Assembly: GCF_030536815.1 (NCBI RefSeq)
Contig: NZ_JAUNPE010000008.1
Coordinates: 1 to 42,301 of the forward strand
Source of the DNA: Kocuria sp.
GTDB lineage: Bacteria; Actinomycetota; Actinomycetes; Actinomycetales; Micrococcaceae
Direction of reading: 5' to 3'
DNA: 42,301 nt
Each line of letters begins with the position of its first letter. Position 1 is the stretch's first letter. Below are positions 16,259-24,673 of this stretch, in pieces. The translations under genes were made by a program, and so were the position numbers. The notes under the pieces were generated by a model. It had not been told where the DNA came from. It worked only from the letters and a program-made list of their open reading frames with translations, and searched no databases.

Positions 16259-18349
16259 TCAGAAATTACCGCCGATGTCGAAACCGCCTCCGCCGCCTCC
16301 GCCGAAGCCACCTCCGAAACCGCCGCCGCCCATGCCGCCGCCACCGAAGACAGCGCCTCCGCCGCCTCCGCCGACGCCCCCTCCGAACCCGCCGCCCCTG
16401 CCGCCGCCACCGACTGCGCCTCCGCCTCCGCCTCCGCCTCCGCCGAGGATGCCGCCCAGCAGGATGCCACCGAGCATGGCGCCGCCCATTCCGTTACTGC
16501 GTCGACCCATTCCGCCGTAACCGCCGTACCCTCCCGGATAGCTGAACTGGTCGACGTCGCTCTGGGCCGCACGCTGCGCCCCATCGGCCAGGCGGATGGC
16601 CTGATTGGCCTCGTTCAGGGCGCGGACGGGATCGGAGTTCTGCAGTTGCTGAGCCACATCGAAGTGCCGTTCGGCTTCCGAGAGCTGCGTGCGAGCCTCG
16701 GACCCCACACCACCGCGGCGGGCCCAGATGTACTCGCCCGCGGTGGAGAGGCTGGCTTGCGCGCTGACCAGGGTGTGCGCCAGGGTTTCCCGGGCGGAGC
16801 GGGCCTGGTCGTTCTGGCTGCGCACCGCGGCCAGTCCCTTGTCGAGTTCGTCCTTGGCCTCGGCAAGTCGGCGGGTCGAGCCCACGGGATCGTAGCGGCC
16901 GGACGCCATGTTCTGGGTGACGGTGCGAAGTACGGAGCGCACGCCCGCGGCGGCACCCGCCAGCTCGGGGCGGGAACCCTGTTCCACGAGCCCCTCGGCC
17001 TCTGCCACATCACGCTGGGCAATGCTGACCGCGTCCTTGAGGGACTCCTCCGCCCGGTTCAGGTCCCGTTGCGCGTGCTCCACCGATGTCACGAGACCCT
17101 GGGCCTGACCCACGGCCTCCTCGGCGGCGCGGATGCCCAGTACGGCCTCGGACAGGTTGTTGGCCTCCAGCGCGGTATGAGCCTCCGCGATCGCCGTGCC
17201 GGCGAATTCGAGGCGGTCGCGCGCCTGCTCCCCGTTGTCGCGCACGGGTGCCAGGGCGGCGTCGTCGTAGTGGGCGGCCAATGACACGAGAAGGTTCTCG
17301 GCCTCGCTGAGGCGAGGTTGCGTGTTCCGTAGTTCGGTCTCCACCGATTGCAAAGCCTCCGGGGCGCGTGTTTCCAGCTGGCGCAGATCCGCGAAGCTGC
17401 GTTCCTGCTCGGCCAGGGGCGCGCGGGCCTTCTGGGTGCGGTCGATGATCTCGCCCAGCCAGGCGCGCTGGTCCGCCTCGGTGTCCGGGATGTGGTCCTC
17501 AAGTTTCTTCTGCAGCTCGAAGGAGGCACGCATGTGCTCCTTGGCCTGCGCGAGGGCTGTTTCGAACGGTTTGGTCTGCTCCGTGCCGTACTGCAACTGC
17601 GCGAACTGCAGTTCCTGTTCGGAATGTTGAATGGCGTTGTCCGCCTCGACCAGGCTCGCACCGGCGCGCTTGTGCAGTTCCGGGAGCGGGACCAGGGGCC
17701 GCTGCGGGGGAGCGTTGCGCCGCCCCGCCGGTACGTTGCCCTGCCGGGATTGGTTCCGACCGCGACGCCGCTTGCCCATCAGCGCTACCGCGCCCACGCC
17801 GGCGGCGGCGATTCCGCCCAGAACGACGACGCTGCCGACCACCCCGCCCGCACCGTCGATGCTGACGCCGCCCAGCTCGCTGTTGATGCCTTCCACGGCG
17901 CCCATGGCGGCGCCGTCCCAATCGCTGTTGCGCAGGGCGGGAACCACGTTGTTGGTATAGATGTCCTGGACCTGGGACTGGCTCAAGGGCCCGGAGTTAC
18001 CCGCGTACATGCGGGCCTGTCGAGAATCGGTGGCCACGGCCAGCACCGCATCGTTGCTGCCGAAACCGTTGGCCTCCGCAAATTCTTGGATCCAGTCGGA
18101 GGGGTTCGAGGGATCCGTGAACTGATCCACCATGACCACGTAGAGGGTCACGTTGTGCTCGCTGGCCACCTGGTCGATGCCCTCCTGCACCTGGGACTCG
18201 TTACTGAGCGCATTGGCCGAGTCCACGATGCGCGTTCCGGGATCCACGGTGGCCGGGGGCTCGGCGAATGCCGGCTGGGCCGAGACCGCCAACGCAATGC
18301 ACGCGCCCGCGGTCGCTATGGTCCGACGAATTGAGCTTGCACGGCTCAT
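16259..18349 (-). CDS. Secreted/membrane TPM-domain protein with coiled coil and poly-glycine tail
   Basis: The protein has 696 residues. A signal peptide with cleavage near AFA-EP (~27-29) leads into a TPM domain (TLP18.3/Psb32/MOLO-1) at ~30-165, with VDSANALS and LAVATDSRQARMYAG. One membrane helix at ~168-190 is followed by basic residues, so the remainder is cytoplasmic. That part is a long coiled coil (~220-600) of Glu/Ala/Gln-rich heptads, then a tail of ~90 residues that is mostly glycine. Actinobacteria often pair such genes with pspA, and the cytoplasmic coiled coil could contact PspA at the membrane; this is inference. The second ATG (18349) is preferred since GAGGA lies at good distance; the ATG at 18358 is an alternative. 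HtrA is divergent, 246 bp away. A short repeat AGTAC-GCAAA-GTACT sits at 18385-18399 in that gap. Confidence 0.85.
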   Translation of the reverse strand: MSRASSIRRTIATAGACIALAVSAQPAFAEPPATVDPGTRIVDSANALSNESQVQEGIDQVASEHNVTLYVVMVDQFTDPSNPSDWIQEFAEANGFGSNDAVLAVATDSRQARMYAGNSGPLSQSQVQDIYTNNVVPALRNSDWDGAAMGAVEGINSELGGVSIDGAGGVVGSVVVLGGIAAAGVGAVALMGKRRRGRNQSRQGNVPAGRRNAPPQRPLVPLPELHKRAGASLVEADNAIQHSEQELQFAQLQYGTEQTKPFETALAQAKEHMRASFELQKKLEDHIPDTEADQRAWLGEIIDRTQKARAPLAEQERSFADLRQLETRAPEALQSVETELRNTQPRLSEAENLLVSLAAHYDDAALAPVRDNGEQARDRLEFAGTAIAEAHTALEANNLSEAVLGIRAAEEAVGQAQGLVTSVEHAQRDLNRAEESLKDAVSIAQRDVAEAEGLVEQGSRPELAGAAAGVRSVLRTVTQNMASGRYDPVGSTRRLAEAKDELDKGLAAVRSQNDQARSARETLAHTLVSAQASLSTAGEYIWARRGGVGSEARTQLSEAERHFDVAQQLQNSDPVRALNEANQAIRLADGAQRAAQSDVDQFSYPGGYGGYGGMGRRSNGMGGAMLGGILLGGILGGGGGGGGGAVGGGGRGGGFGGGVGGGGGGAVFGGGGMGGGGFGGGFGGGGGGGFDIGGNF
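16262..16460. repeat. CCGCCT/CCACCG-type low-complexity repeat coding for the glycine tail
   Basis: The plus strand is a run of CCGCCT, CCGCCG and CCACCG-like triplets that codes for glycine on the minus strand. Unit length is three to six bases with frequent variation. It is coding sequence, prone to slippage, not a regulatory array. Confidence 0.8.
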
Positions 18350-18595
18350 GATCCTCATTTCCTCGAGCGACTACCACGGGCAAGAGTACGCAAAGTACTG
18401 GGCAACCTGACGGCTACTTCGCTGAAAGCCTACGCCGCGCCCGTGTGTGCGTCACGTGATCAGAGATCATGGGGATGACATTCAGGGAACCATCACAGAG
18501 ACCCCAGCCCATTCAGCCACGACTCAGTGCAGGGCACCATACTGGGGCTCAGAGACCGCCTGTGCCGCCATTGGTACACACTGTGAGGAGCACAC

Positions 18596-20020
18596 ATGAA
18601 CGACCCGCACGAGCCGCGCCCGGGGAACGACCCCCAGCGTTCCGTACCCCAGTACGGCGAGTACACGGGGGGAGCCGAGCGGACCCCGAACGGCTATCAA
18701 AAGCACCAAGCCGGCGGGTGGGAGAACCAGTACACCGAGCCGCTTCCTCGTGCGGGAGAACCAACCCAGGGTCACTACGAGTCGCAAGGGGCGACCGCGA
18801 CGCAGGCACCTGCCCGGCACAAGAAGTTCTCCGGCGGGGCCGTGATCGCGGGCATGTTGTTGGCCGGGTTGATCGGCGCCGGAGCGGCCGTGGGGACGGA
18901 CGCCCTCAACGACAACGGCTCGGGCGTGGGCAGCACCGGCAACACCTCCCCGGTCATCGTGAACGACACCGATTCGGTCAACTCCACCACCGCGGCGACC
19001 CAGAAGGCGTCACCGTCCGTGGTCACCATTTCCGCCACCGGCAACAACGAGCAGGGCACCGGTTCCGGCGTGGTCATCGACGATCAGGGCCATATTGTGA
19101 CCAACACGCACGTGGTCACCCTGGACGGTACGGCGTCCAACGCGACCATTGAGGTGCAGACCTCGGACGGTTCGGTGCGTTCGGCGGAGATCGTCGGCAC
19201 GGACCCGCAATCCGACCTCGCCGTGTTGAAGGTTGATCCGGAGGGTCTGACACCCGCCGAATTCGCCGATTCGGATCAGCTCAACGTGGGAGACACCGCG
19301 ATTGCCATTGGCGCACCGCTGGGGTTGTCCGGAACCGTGACGGACGGCATCGTCTCCACCCTGAACCGCACCATTTCCGTGGCCTCATCCGCCGCACCCG
19401 ACACCCCGGTCGAGTCAGAGGAGAGCCCCGGCGGTTCACAGGACTTCTTCTTCAACTTCCCGGACAACGGCGAGTCCGGTTCTCAGCAGGCTCAGTCCTC
19501 GGTGTACCTCAATGTGATTCAAACCGATGCCGCCATCAACCCGGGTAACTCGGGTGGCCCGCTCATTGATTCCGAGGGCAAGGTCATCGGTATCAACGTG
19601 GCCATCGCCTCCGCCGCGGGATCCTCGGACACCGCGGCCGGCAGCATCGGCGTGGGTTTCTCCATCCCGTCCAACACCGCCAAGCGGGTTGCCCAGGAAA
19701 TTATTGACAACGGTACGGCCAGCCACGGATACCTGGGCGCTTCTGTCTCCGCCAACACGGAGTCCTCGGACGGGTCCGGGCAGTTCTCCAGCGGTGCACT
19801 CGTGCGCAGTGTGGAATCGGGCTCACCCGCAGACGAGGCCGGCTTGCGCGCGGACGATGTGGTGACGCAGTTCAACGGTAAGCGCATCGAAGACGCGGAC
19901 GCACTGACCGCCACCGTGCGCGAGCTCGCCGCCGGGACCGAGGCCGAGATGACCTACATTCGCAACGGTAACGAGGAAACGACCAAGGTCACCGTGTCGG
20001 ACGCCGCCCAGCAGGGCTGA
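18596..20020 (+). CDS. HtrA/DegP-like serine protease with PDZ domain
   Basis: The protein has 474 residues. A ~78-residue hydrophilic cytoplasmic N-terminus leads to one membrane helix (~81-100), placing the protease outside. The trypsin-like domain (~120-380) has the full triad: His172 in VTNTHVV, Asp207 in DPQSDLAVLKV and Ser319 in NPGNSGGPL. A PDZ domain (~385-465) follows, with GYLGASV and ADEAGLRADDVVTQFNGKRI. HtrA enzymes degrade misfolded envelope proteins; M. tuberculosis PepD has the same layout. A 30-residue Ser/Pro/Glu-rich loop (~266-300) interrupts the protease domain. ATG at 18596 follows GAGGAG. Divergent from the TPM-pspA pair, it forms an envelope-stress locus. A GGGAACC at 18487-18493 recalls an ECF -35, but no matching -10 was found. 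Confidence 0.93.
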   Translation: MNDPHEPRPGNDPQRSVPQYGEYTGGAERTPNGYQKHQAGGWENQYTEPLPRAGEPTQGHYESQGATATQAPARHKKFSGGAVIAGMLLAGLIGAGAAVGTDALNDNGSGVGSTGNTSPVIVNDTDSVNSTTAATQKASPSVVTISATGNNEQGTGSGVVIDDQGHIVTNTHVVTLDGTASNATIEVQTSDGSVRSAEIVGTDPQSDLAVLKVDPEGLTPAEFADSDQLNVGDTAIAIGAPLGLSGTVTDGIVSTLNRTISVASSAAPDTPVESEESPGGSQDFFFNFPDNGESGSQQAQSSVYLNVIQTDAAINPGNSGGPLIDSEGKVIGINVAIASAAGSSDTAAGSIGVGFSIPSNTAKRVAQEIIDNGTASHGYLGASVSANTESSDGSGQFSSGALVRSVESGSPADEAGLRADDVVTQFNGKRIEDADALTATVRELAAGTEAEMTYIRNGNEETTKVTVSDAAQQG

Positions 20021-20021
20021 G

Positions 20022-20486
20022 TCACACGCCCTCGGGGAACCCCAGCTGCCGCCAGGCCTCGTACATGGCGATCGATGCCGAATTGGCCAGGTTGAGCGAA
20101 CGCCTGCCCGGGAGCATGGGAATTCGCACACGTTCGGTGACGTGCGGGTCGTGGAGCACGTCCTCCGGCAACCCGGTGGATTCCCGACCGAACAACAGCA
20201 CATCCCCATCCCGGTAGCTCACGTCCGTGTGCCGCACCTTCGAATGGGACGTGAAAGCGAAGACCCTGGCAGCACCGAGTTTCTGCCACGCGTCCGCCAT
20301 GGAGGGATGGACGTCCATGACCGCGAGGTCGTGGTAGTCCAGGCCCGCCCGGCGTAGGTGGGCGTCGCTGAAGTTGAACCCCAACGGTTCGACCAGGTGC
20401 AACCGGGCGCCGGTGCAGGCGGCCAGTCGAATGGCGTTGCCCGTGTTGCCGGGGATTTCCGGAGTGTGAAAAAGGATGTGCAGCAT
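20022..20486 (-). CDS. trmL: tRNA (cytidine/uridine-34-2'-O)-methyltransferase TrmL
   Basis: The protein has 154 residues, like E. coli TrmL (157). SPOUT-fold motifs are clear: HTPEIPGNTGNAIRLAACTG at the N-terminus, LLFGRESTGLP in the middle, and IPMLPGRRSLNLANSASIAMYE forming the knot that binds S-adenosylmethionine. TrmL methylates the ribose of the wobble base in certain leucine tRNAs. The ATG at 20486 lacks a ribosome site, but TAGAAT lies 7 bp upstream, so a leaderless transcript is likely. It converges on htrA with one base between stops and diverges from the cysteine desulfurase gene, 117 bp away. Confidence 0.92.
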   Translation of the reverse strand: MLHILFHTPEIPGNTGNAIRLAACTGARLHLVEPLGFNFSDAHLRRAGLDYHDLAVMDVHPSMADAWQKLGAARVFAFTSHSKVRHTDVSYRDGDVLLFGRESTGLPEDVLHDPHVTERVRIPMLPGRRSLNLANSASIAMYEAWRQLGFPEGV

Positions 20487-20493
20487 AGGGGCG

Positions 20494-20499
20494 ATTCTA
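20494..20499 (-). promoter_or_regulatory. -10 TAGAAT for leaderless trmL transcript
   Basis: Read on the minus strand, TAGAAT is followed by 7 bases and then the trmL ATG. No ribosome site lies between. No clear -35. Confidence 0.65.
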
Positions 20500-20590
20500 G
20501 GTGCGCGCGGATGAACACCCGGGTAGCCGTTCTCCACGGGCCGCGTGGCTCGGGGAGGTGAGCGTCACAGCCAAGAATTCGGATCGGATC

Positions 20591-20596
20591 TAGAAT
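20591..20596 (+). promoter_or_regulatory. -10 TAGAAT for leaderless cysteine desulfurase transcript
   Basis: TAGAAT is followed by 7 bases and then the ATG at 20604, the same layout as on the opposite strand for trmL. It decides the start: an ATG at 20595 lies inside the hexamer and cannot be on the transcript. Confidence 0.7.
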
Positions 20597-20603
20597 GACG
20601 CGC

Positions 20604-21833
20604 ATGTCCGAACACGTCTACATGGATCATGCCGCCACCACCGACATGCTGCCCGAGGCCCTCGAGGCGTTCACGGAACAGGTGCGCCGCGGTGGTAATC
20701 CTGCGTCCCTGCATTCGGGCGGGCGATCCGCTCGCATGGCGTTGGAGATCGGGCGTGAGCAGGTTGCCCTGGCGATGGGCGCGGAACCCGTGGAGCTCAT
20801 TCTGACTTCCGGTGGGACCGAGGCGGACAACATGGGCATCCTGGGTCTTTACCGCACGCGCCGTGCCGCCGACCCGACGCGCACCGTGGTGGTGTTGAGC
20901 ACCGTGGAACACCACGCCGTCACGGAAACGGCGCAATGGCTTGCGAAACACGAGGGCGCCCAGCTCGAGTGGCTGCCCGTGGACGAGACCGGTCGTGTGC
21001 TGCCCGGATCGTTGCGGGACATTCTGCAACGCAGTGCGGACCGGGTGGCGCTGGTGAGCGTCATGTGGGCCAACAACGAGGTGGGCACCGTGCAACCGAT
21101 CGCCGAACTCGGTGAGATCTGCGCGTCCTTCGATGTACCGTTGCACGTGGACGCGGTCCAAGCCTTCGGGTCCATCCCCGTGAACGCCCATCTGAGCGGA
21201 ATCAGCACGCTCGCGGTCTCGGCGCACAAACTCGGTGGCCCGGTGGGCGTGGGCGCCCTCTACGCCCCGCGCACCGTGAAACTCGAACCTTCCAGCTACG
21301 GCGGGGGACAGGAACGCGACGTGCGCTCGGGAACGGTCAACGCCGCCGGAGCGGCCGCGTTCGGCGCCGCGGTGGAAACAGTACTGACCAATCAACCCGC
21401 CGAGATCGTGCGGCTGGCCCGCTTGCGCGATCGGCTCGTCGAGGGGATCCGCCGGGAAGTTCCCGACGCCGTGCTGCGCGGTGTCGAGCCCGAGGCGCCC
21501 GAGCGCGAGGCCGAGCATCCCGTCCGGTTGCCGGGCAACGCCCACTTCACGTTCCCCGGGTGCGAGGGCGACTCCATCCTGTTCCTCCTCGACGCCGCGG
21601 GCGTGGCCACATCCACGGGTTCCGCGTGCAATGCGGGGGTTCCCCGACCCTCCCACGTGTTGTTGGCCATGGGGGTCGATGAGGACACGGCCCGCGGGGC
21701 CCAACGGTTCTCCCTGGGTCACGGGACCACGCCGGAAGACGTGGACGCGGTGATCGCGGCCATGGCAGACGTCTACTCCCGCGCCCGGGCGGCGGGACTG
21801 TCCGGCCATGTGCCCACCACCGGCTCGCGCTGA
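20604..21833 (+). CDS. iscS: Cysteine desulfurase (IscS/NifS-like)
   Basis: The protein has 409 residues. It is a class V PLP-dependent enzyme that takes sulfur from cysteine as a persulfide. PLP-site residues are His104 in VEHH and Lys209 in AVSAHKLGG; the sulfur-accepting Cys342 lies in STGSACNAG, on a flexible loop. RFSLGHGTT near 368-376 is the actinobacterial form of a conserved motif. The start MSEHVYMDHAATT aligns well with the family. With mnmA 143 bp downstream, the likely job is sulfur supply for 2-thiouridine, and perhaps iron-sulfur clusters; no suf or iscU gene lies here. The same pairing occurs in M. tuberculosis (Rv3025c-Rv3024c). Confidence 0.94.
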   Translation: MSEHVYMDHAATTDMLPEALEAFTEQVRRGGNPASLHSGGRSARMALEIGREQVALAMGAEPVELILTSGGTEADNMGILGLYRTRRAADPTRTVVVLSTVEHHAVTETAQWLAKHEGAQLEWLPVDETGRVLPGSLRDILQRSADRVALVSVMWANNEVGTVQPIAELGEICASFDVPLHVDAVQAFGSIPVNAHLSGISTLAVSAHKLGGPVGVGALYAPRTVKLEPSSYGGGQERDVRSGTVNAAGAAAFGAAVETVLTNQPAEIVRLARLRDRLVEGIRREVPDAVLRGVEPEAPEREAEHPVRLPGNAHFTFPGCEGDSILFLLDAAGVATSTGSACNAGVPRPSHVLLAMGVDEDTARGAQRFSLGHGTTPEDVDAVIAAMADVYSRARAAGLSGHVPTTGSR

Positions 21834-21946
21834 GCCCATTGGTGGTGACCGCAATGCGGCAGGAGCCCGGGCCGCTGCCGAGCACGGCGCGGGGGCTCGG
21901 GAATAAAAACGTGTCACCCACCGTTGATTAAACGATTTCTGCAAGC

Positions 21947-21959
21947 ATTGATCATCAAT
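21947..21959. promoter_or_regulatory. AT-rich mnmA upstream region with 13-bp palindrome
   Basis: ATTGAT-C-ATCAAT is a perfect inverted repeat in an AT-rich patch (21921-21962) unlike the rest of the window. TTGATT at 21924-21929 lies 17 bp upstream of ATTGAT and may form a poor promoter. The site is 17 bp before the mnmA start. Confidence 0.35.
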
Positions 21960-21976
21960 TTACTGGAGGCAGTTCC

Positions 21977-23134
21977 GTGCGGGTTTTGGCAGCGATGAGT
22001 GGTGGAGTGGACTCCGCCGTGGCCGCAGCGCGCGCCGTGGACGCGGGGCACCAGGTCACCGGTGTGCACCTGGCCCTGTCCCGCACCCCGGGAACCCTGC
22101 GCACGGGCGCTCGCGGTTGCTGCACGATCGAGGATTCCCGGGACGCGTGGCGCGCCGCGGAGAAACTGGGCATCCCGTACTACGTGTGGGACTTCTCCGA
22201 ACGTTTCCAGGCGGACGTCGTGGAGGACTTCATCTCCGAATACGCCGCCGGGCGCACCCCCAACCCGTGCATGCGCTGCAACGAGAAGATCAAGTTCGCA
22301 GCCCTCCTCGAGAAAGCGCTCGCACTGGGTTTCGACGCCGTGTGCACCGGTCACTACGCCAAGGTCGTGGCGGACGAACACGGTCACAAGGAACTTCACC
22401 GTGCGGCCGACTGGGCCAAGGACCAGTCCTACGTGCTGGGCGTGCTGACCGCCGAGCAACTGGATCATGCGATCTTCCCCCTGGCCGAGACGCCGTCCAA
22501 GGCAGAGGTTCGGGCGGAGGCCGAGGCGCGCGGGCTCACCGTGGCGAACAAGCCCGATTCCCACGACATCTGCTTCATTCCCGACGGCGACACCCGCGGC
22601 TGGCTCGAGGACCACATGGAACTCGCCCCCGGTCGCATCGTGGATTCCGAGGGCGGTGAACTCGGCGAACACCGCGGCGCACAGGCCTACACCGTGGGCC
22701 AGCGCAAGGGTCTGCGGATCGGCACTCCCGCCCCCGACGGCAAGCCCCGTTTCGTGCTCGAGATCCGGCCCAAGACCAATGAAGTGGTCGTGGGACCCGA
22801 GGCGATGTTGTCGATCGACGTCATGGAGGGCATCCGCCCCTCATGGGCCGGTCTCCCGCCGGTCGAGGTGCAGAACCTGTCCGAGGGCCAGGAAACCAGC
22901 GACACCTTTGACGTGCAGGTCCAGGTGCGAGCCCACGGCGATCCCGCGGACGCCGTGGCCTGGTTGACTCGCACCGACGGCGAGGAACGACTCAACGTCC
23001 GGTTGCGTCAGGCCCAGCGCGGTGTGGCTCCGGGACAGACCATGGTCGTGTACCAGGGCACCCGGGTGCTCGGGCAGGCAACCATTGACGCCGCGTACGC
23101 GGATCGTGCGGCCGCGGTGGCCGGTGCCCACTAA
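21977..23134 (+). CDS. mnmA: tRNA-specific 2-thiouridylase MnmA (TrmU)
   Basis: The protein has 385 residues. The ATP pyrophosphatase PP-loop SGGVDS is at 8-13. Cys101 in [12 protein letters not shown] and Cys199 in [11 protein letters not shown] are the catalytic pair that receives and transfers sulfur to U34 of Glu, Gln and Lys tRNAs. GCC at 48-49 and QRKGLRIG further on are also typical. The C-terminal beta-barrel follows to the end. GTG at 21977 has GGAGG 8 bp upstream. The cysteine desulfurase just upstream is the probable sulfur donor. The stop codon TAA is part of the -10 of the next gene. Confidence 0.95.
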   Translation: MRVLAAMSGGVDSAVAAARAVDAGHQVTGVHLALSRTPGTLRTGARGCCTIEDSRDAWRAAEKLGIPYYVWDFSERFQADVVEDFISEYAAGRTPNPCMRCNEKIKFAALLEKALALGFDAVCTGHYAKVVADEHGHKELHRAADWAKDQSYVLGVLTAEQLDHAIFPLAETPSKAEVRAEAEARGLTVANKPDSHDICFIPDGDTRGWLEDHMELAPGRIVDSEGGELGEHRGAQAYTVGQRKGLRIGTPAPDGKPRFVLEIRPKTNEVVVGPEAMLSIDVMEGIRPSWAGLPPVEVQNLSEGQETSDTFDVQVQVRAHGDPADAVAWLTRTDGEERLNVRLRQAQRGVAPGQTMVVYQGTRVLGQATIDAAYADRAAAVAGAH

Positions 23135-23137
23135 AGT
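23132..23137 (+). promoter_or_regulatory. -10 TAAAGT for leaderless chorismate mutase transcript
   Basis: TAAAGT overlaps the mnmA stop codon and ends 6 bp before the ATG at 23144, leaving no room for a ribosome site. Confidence 0.55.
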
Positions 23138-23143
23138 GGCAGC

Positions 23144-23539
23144 ATGACCAGCGCTTCTGATCACGCCAACCCGCCCGTCGCCGACCACTCGATCATGGAC
23201 CCCCATGCCTCGTGCGTGAGTGATCAGGCGTCCCAGGACGCGCTGAGCGAGTTGCGGAGCATGCGCGGAACGATCGACAACATCGACGCCGCACTGGTGC
23301 ACCTGCTGGCCGAACGCTTCAAGGCCACCCAGCGCGTGGGTGTCCTCAAGGCCAAGAACGACTTTCCGCCGGCGGACCCCGAACGGGAAAAGGCCCAGAT
23401 CCAGCGGTTACGCGCGCTCGCCGAAGCCGCTCAGCTGGACCCAGAGTTCGCGGAGAAGTTCCTCACCTTCATCATCAGCGAGGTCATCCGCCACCACGAA
23501 GCGATCTCCGAAGACCACCAGCGCGCCGACGCATCGTGA
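23144..23539 (+). CDS. Chorismate mutase (AroQ fold)
   Basis: The protein has 131 residues. Residues ~32-125 are the all-helical AroQ domain: ELRSMRGTIDNIDAALVHLLAERFKATQRVGVLKAKNDFPPADPEREKAQI. The arginine and lysine residues of the active site (R in RGTIDN, R in AERF, K in LKAKN) and the late Glu/Gln-bearing helix (FLTFIISEVIRHHEAI) are in place. It converts chorismate to prephenate for phenylalanine and tyrosine. The first ~30 residues are unstructured and contain no signal peptide, so it is cytoplasmic, unlike the secreted type. It overlaps the next gene by 4 bp (GTGA). Confidence 0.9.
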   Translation: MTSASDHANPPVADHSIMDPHASCVSDQASQDALSELRSMRGTIDNIDAALVHLLAERFKATQRVGVLKAKNDFPPADPEREKAQIQRLRALAEAAQLDPEFAEKFLTFIISEVIRHHEAISEDHQRADAS

Positions 23540-24585
23540 GCGCCCCGGACACTTCTGCCACGGCCGGCGGCCCCGCTGCCACGGCCGTGACCGCCACATT
23601 GACCTGTCCACTGCGCGGGTCGGACATGGTGGAAACCTTCACCGTGATTCGCGGTGAGCTGGGGGCACCGCACCTGTCCGTGCTGCCCGTCCTGGGTGAG
23701 CGCGGACCCCATGCGGAGCCCCTGGCCCGGACGGCGGCCATGTTGGACTCCCTGTACGCGGACCGGCAGCCGCACGGTTGGCGCATCACGTCGGTACCGG
23801 GCAAGGACTCCCGAGCGGCCCACCACGTGCTGCACAGTGATCTCAACATCATGGCGGATGTGATCGGTCACGAATCCGACAGCGATCACGGTCCCGTGCT
23901 CATCTCGATCGTCGGTCCGGTCAGCCTGGCCGCCGGTGTGCACGTGCACAACGGCGAGAAATTGCAGTCCGATCACGGCGCGCGACGCGAGCTGCTTCAG
24001 TCCTGGTGTGCGGGTGTGGCCGCGTTCATCGGTGACATGGCACGTAACACGGAAGGCCGCGGCGTCGTCGTGCACGTGGACGAAAGCGAGCTGCAGCGTG
24101 TGCTGGAGGGTACGATCCCCACCGCGAGCGGCTACCGCACGCTGCGCGCAATTGGTTCGCACGAGGTGCGTCATGCACTGACCGACGCCGTAGCGGCGTG
24201 CCGTGGGGCCGGTGCGGTCGAGGTCGCGATCAGCACCGGCCGCGCCGAGGCTCGCTGGGCGCGTGACATCGGCGCCGACGCCGCCGTGGCCGTTCCGCCG
24301 TCGAGTTCGGTCCACGCGTGGGAGCCGTTGGCGGCCCTCGTGGAGACGGGACTGAAACTGTGGTTCCCCGTGGTGCCCGTGACCGGGCGAGCCACTATCG
24401 GGGAGATCGCGAACGTCGTCACGCGGCCGTGGCGTGAATTGGGGATGGCCCCGGAAGCGCTGTTGGGCTCGCGCGTACTGCCCGTCGCGGAGCTGGAAGG
24501 GCTGACTCCGCCGCACCTTCCGGGGGCGTTACGCCGGTGCACGGATGTGGCGGGCGCGCTGACGGAAGCCGGCAACGACGGTTGA
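23536..24585 (+). CDS. MetE-like (UROD/MetE superfamily) protein, Rv3015c-like
   Basis: The protein has 349 residues. Motifs of the actinobacterial vitamin-B12-independent methionine synthase-like family are visible: PLRGSDMVETF in place of the GSxPG start, PHLSVLPVLGERGPHAEPLARTAAML, QPHGWRI, SIVGPVSLAAG, DHGARRELLQSW and VVVHVDESELQRVLEGTIPTASGY. True MetE is about 750 residues and binds zinc through His, Cys, Glu and Cys; this is a single short domain. The late TPxCGLAG-type segment of relatives appears here as LPVAELEGLTPPHL without cysteine, so zinc chemistry may be lost. GTG at 23536 overlaps the chorismate mutase stop, implying co-translation. Actual role unknown; in many relatives ligA follows, but here it does not. 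Confidence 0.75.
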   Translation: MSAPDTSATAGGPAATAVTATLTCPLRGSDMVETFTVIRGELGAPHLSVLPVLGERGPHAEPLARTAAMLDSLYADRQPHGWRITSVPGKDSRAAHHVLHSDLNIMADVIGHESDSDHGPVLISIVGPVSLAAGVHVHNGEKLQSDHGARRELLQSWCAGVAAFIGDMARNTEGRGVVVHVDESELQRVLEGTIPTASGYRTLRAIGSHEVRHALTDAVAACRGAGAVEVAISTGRAEARWARDIGADAAVAVPPSSSVHAWEPLAALVETGLKLWFPVVPVTGRATIGEIANVVTRPWRELGMAPEALLGSRVLPVAELEGLTPPHLPGALRRCTDVAGALTEAGNDG

Positions 24586-24673
24586 GTGGCACCTAGGCCG
24601 TAGACTTCTCGGCAGAGAAGGTCACTGGCCACCCAGCGCGGCCACGGTAGAAAGTTGAGGGCTCACACAGCAC

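Noticed and set aside
16262..16460. Repeated CCGCCT-type sequence considered as CRISPR or a variable-number regulatory array
   Set aside because: There are no constant repeats with unique spacers; it is in-frame glycine coding sequence of the TPM protein.
18487..18520. GGGAACC as an ECF sigma -35 before htrA
   Set aside because: No GTT-type -10 lies at 15-17 bp, so only half a promoter is present.
20565..21944. Minus-strand open frame of about 460 codons
   Set aside because: It is the antisense shadow of the cysteine desulfurase gene; its product has no recognisable domain and is rich in His, Gly and Arg, as shadows are.
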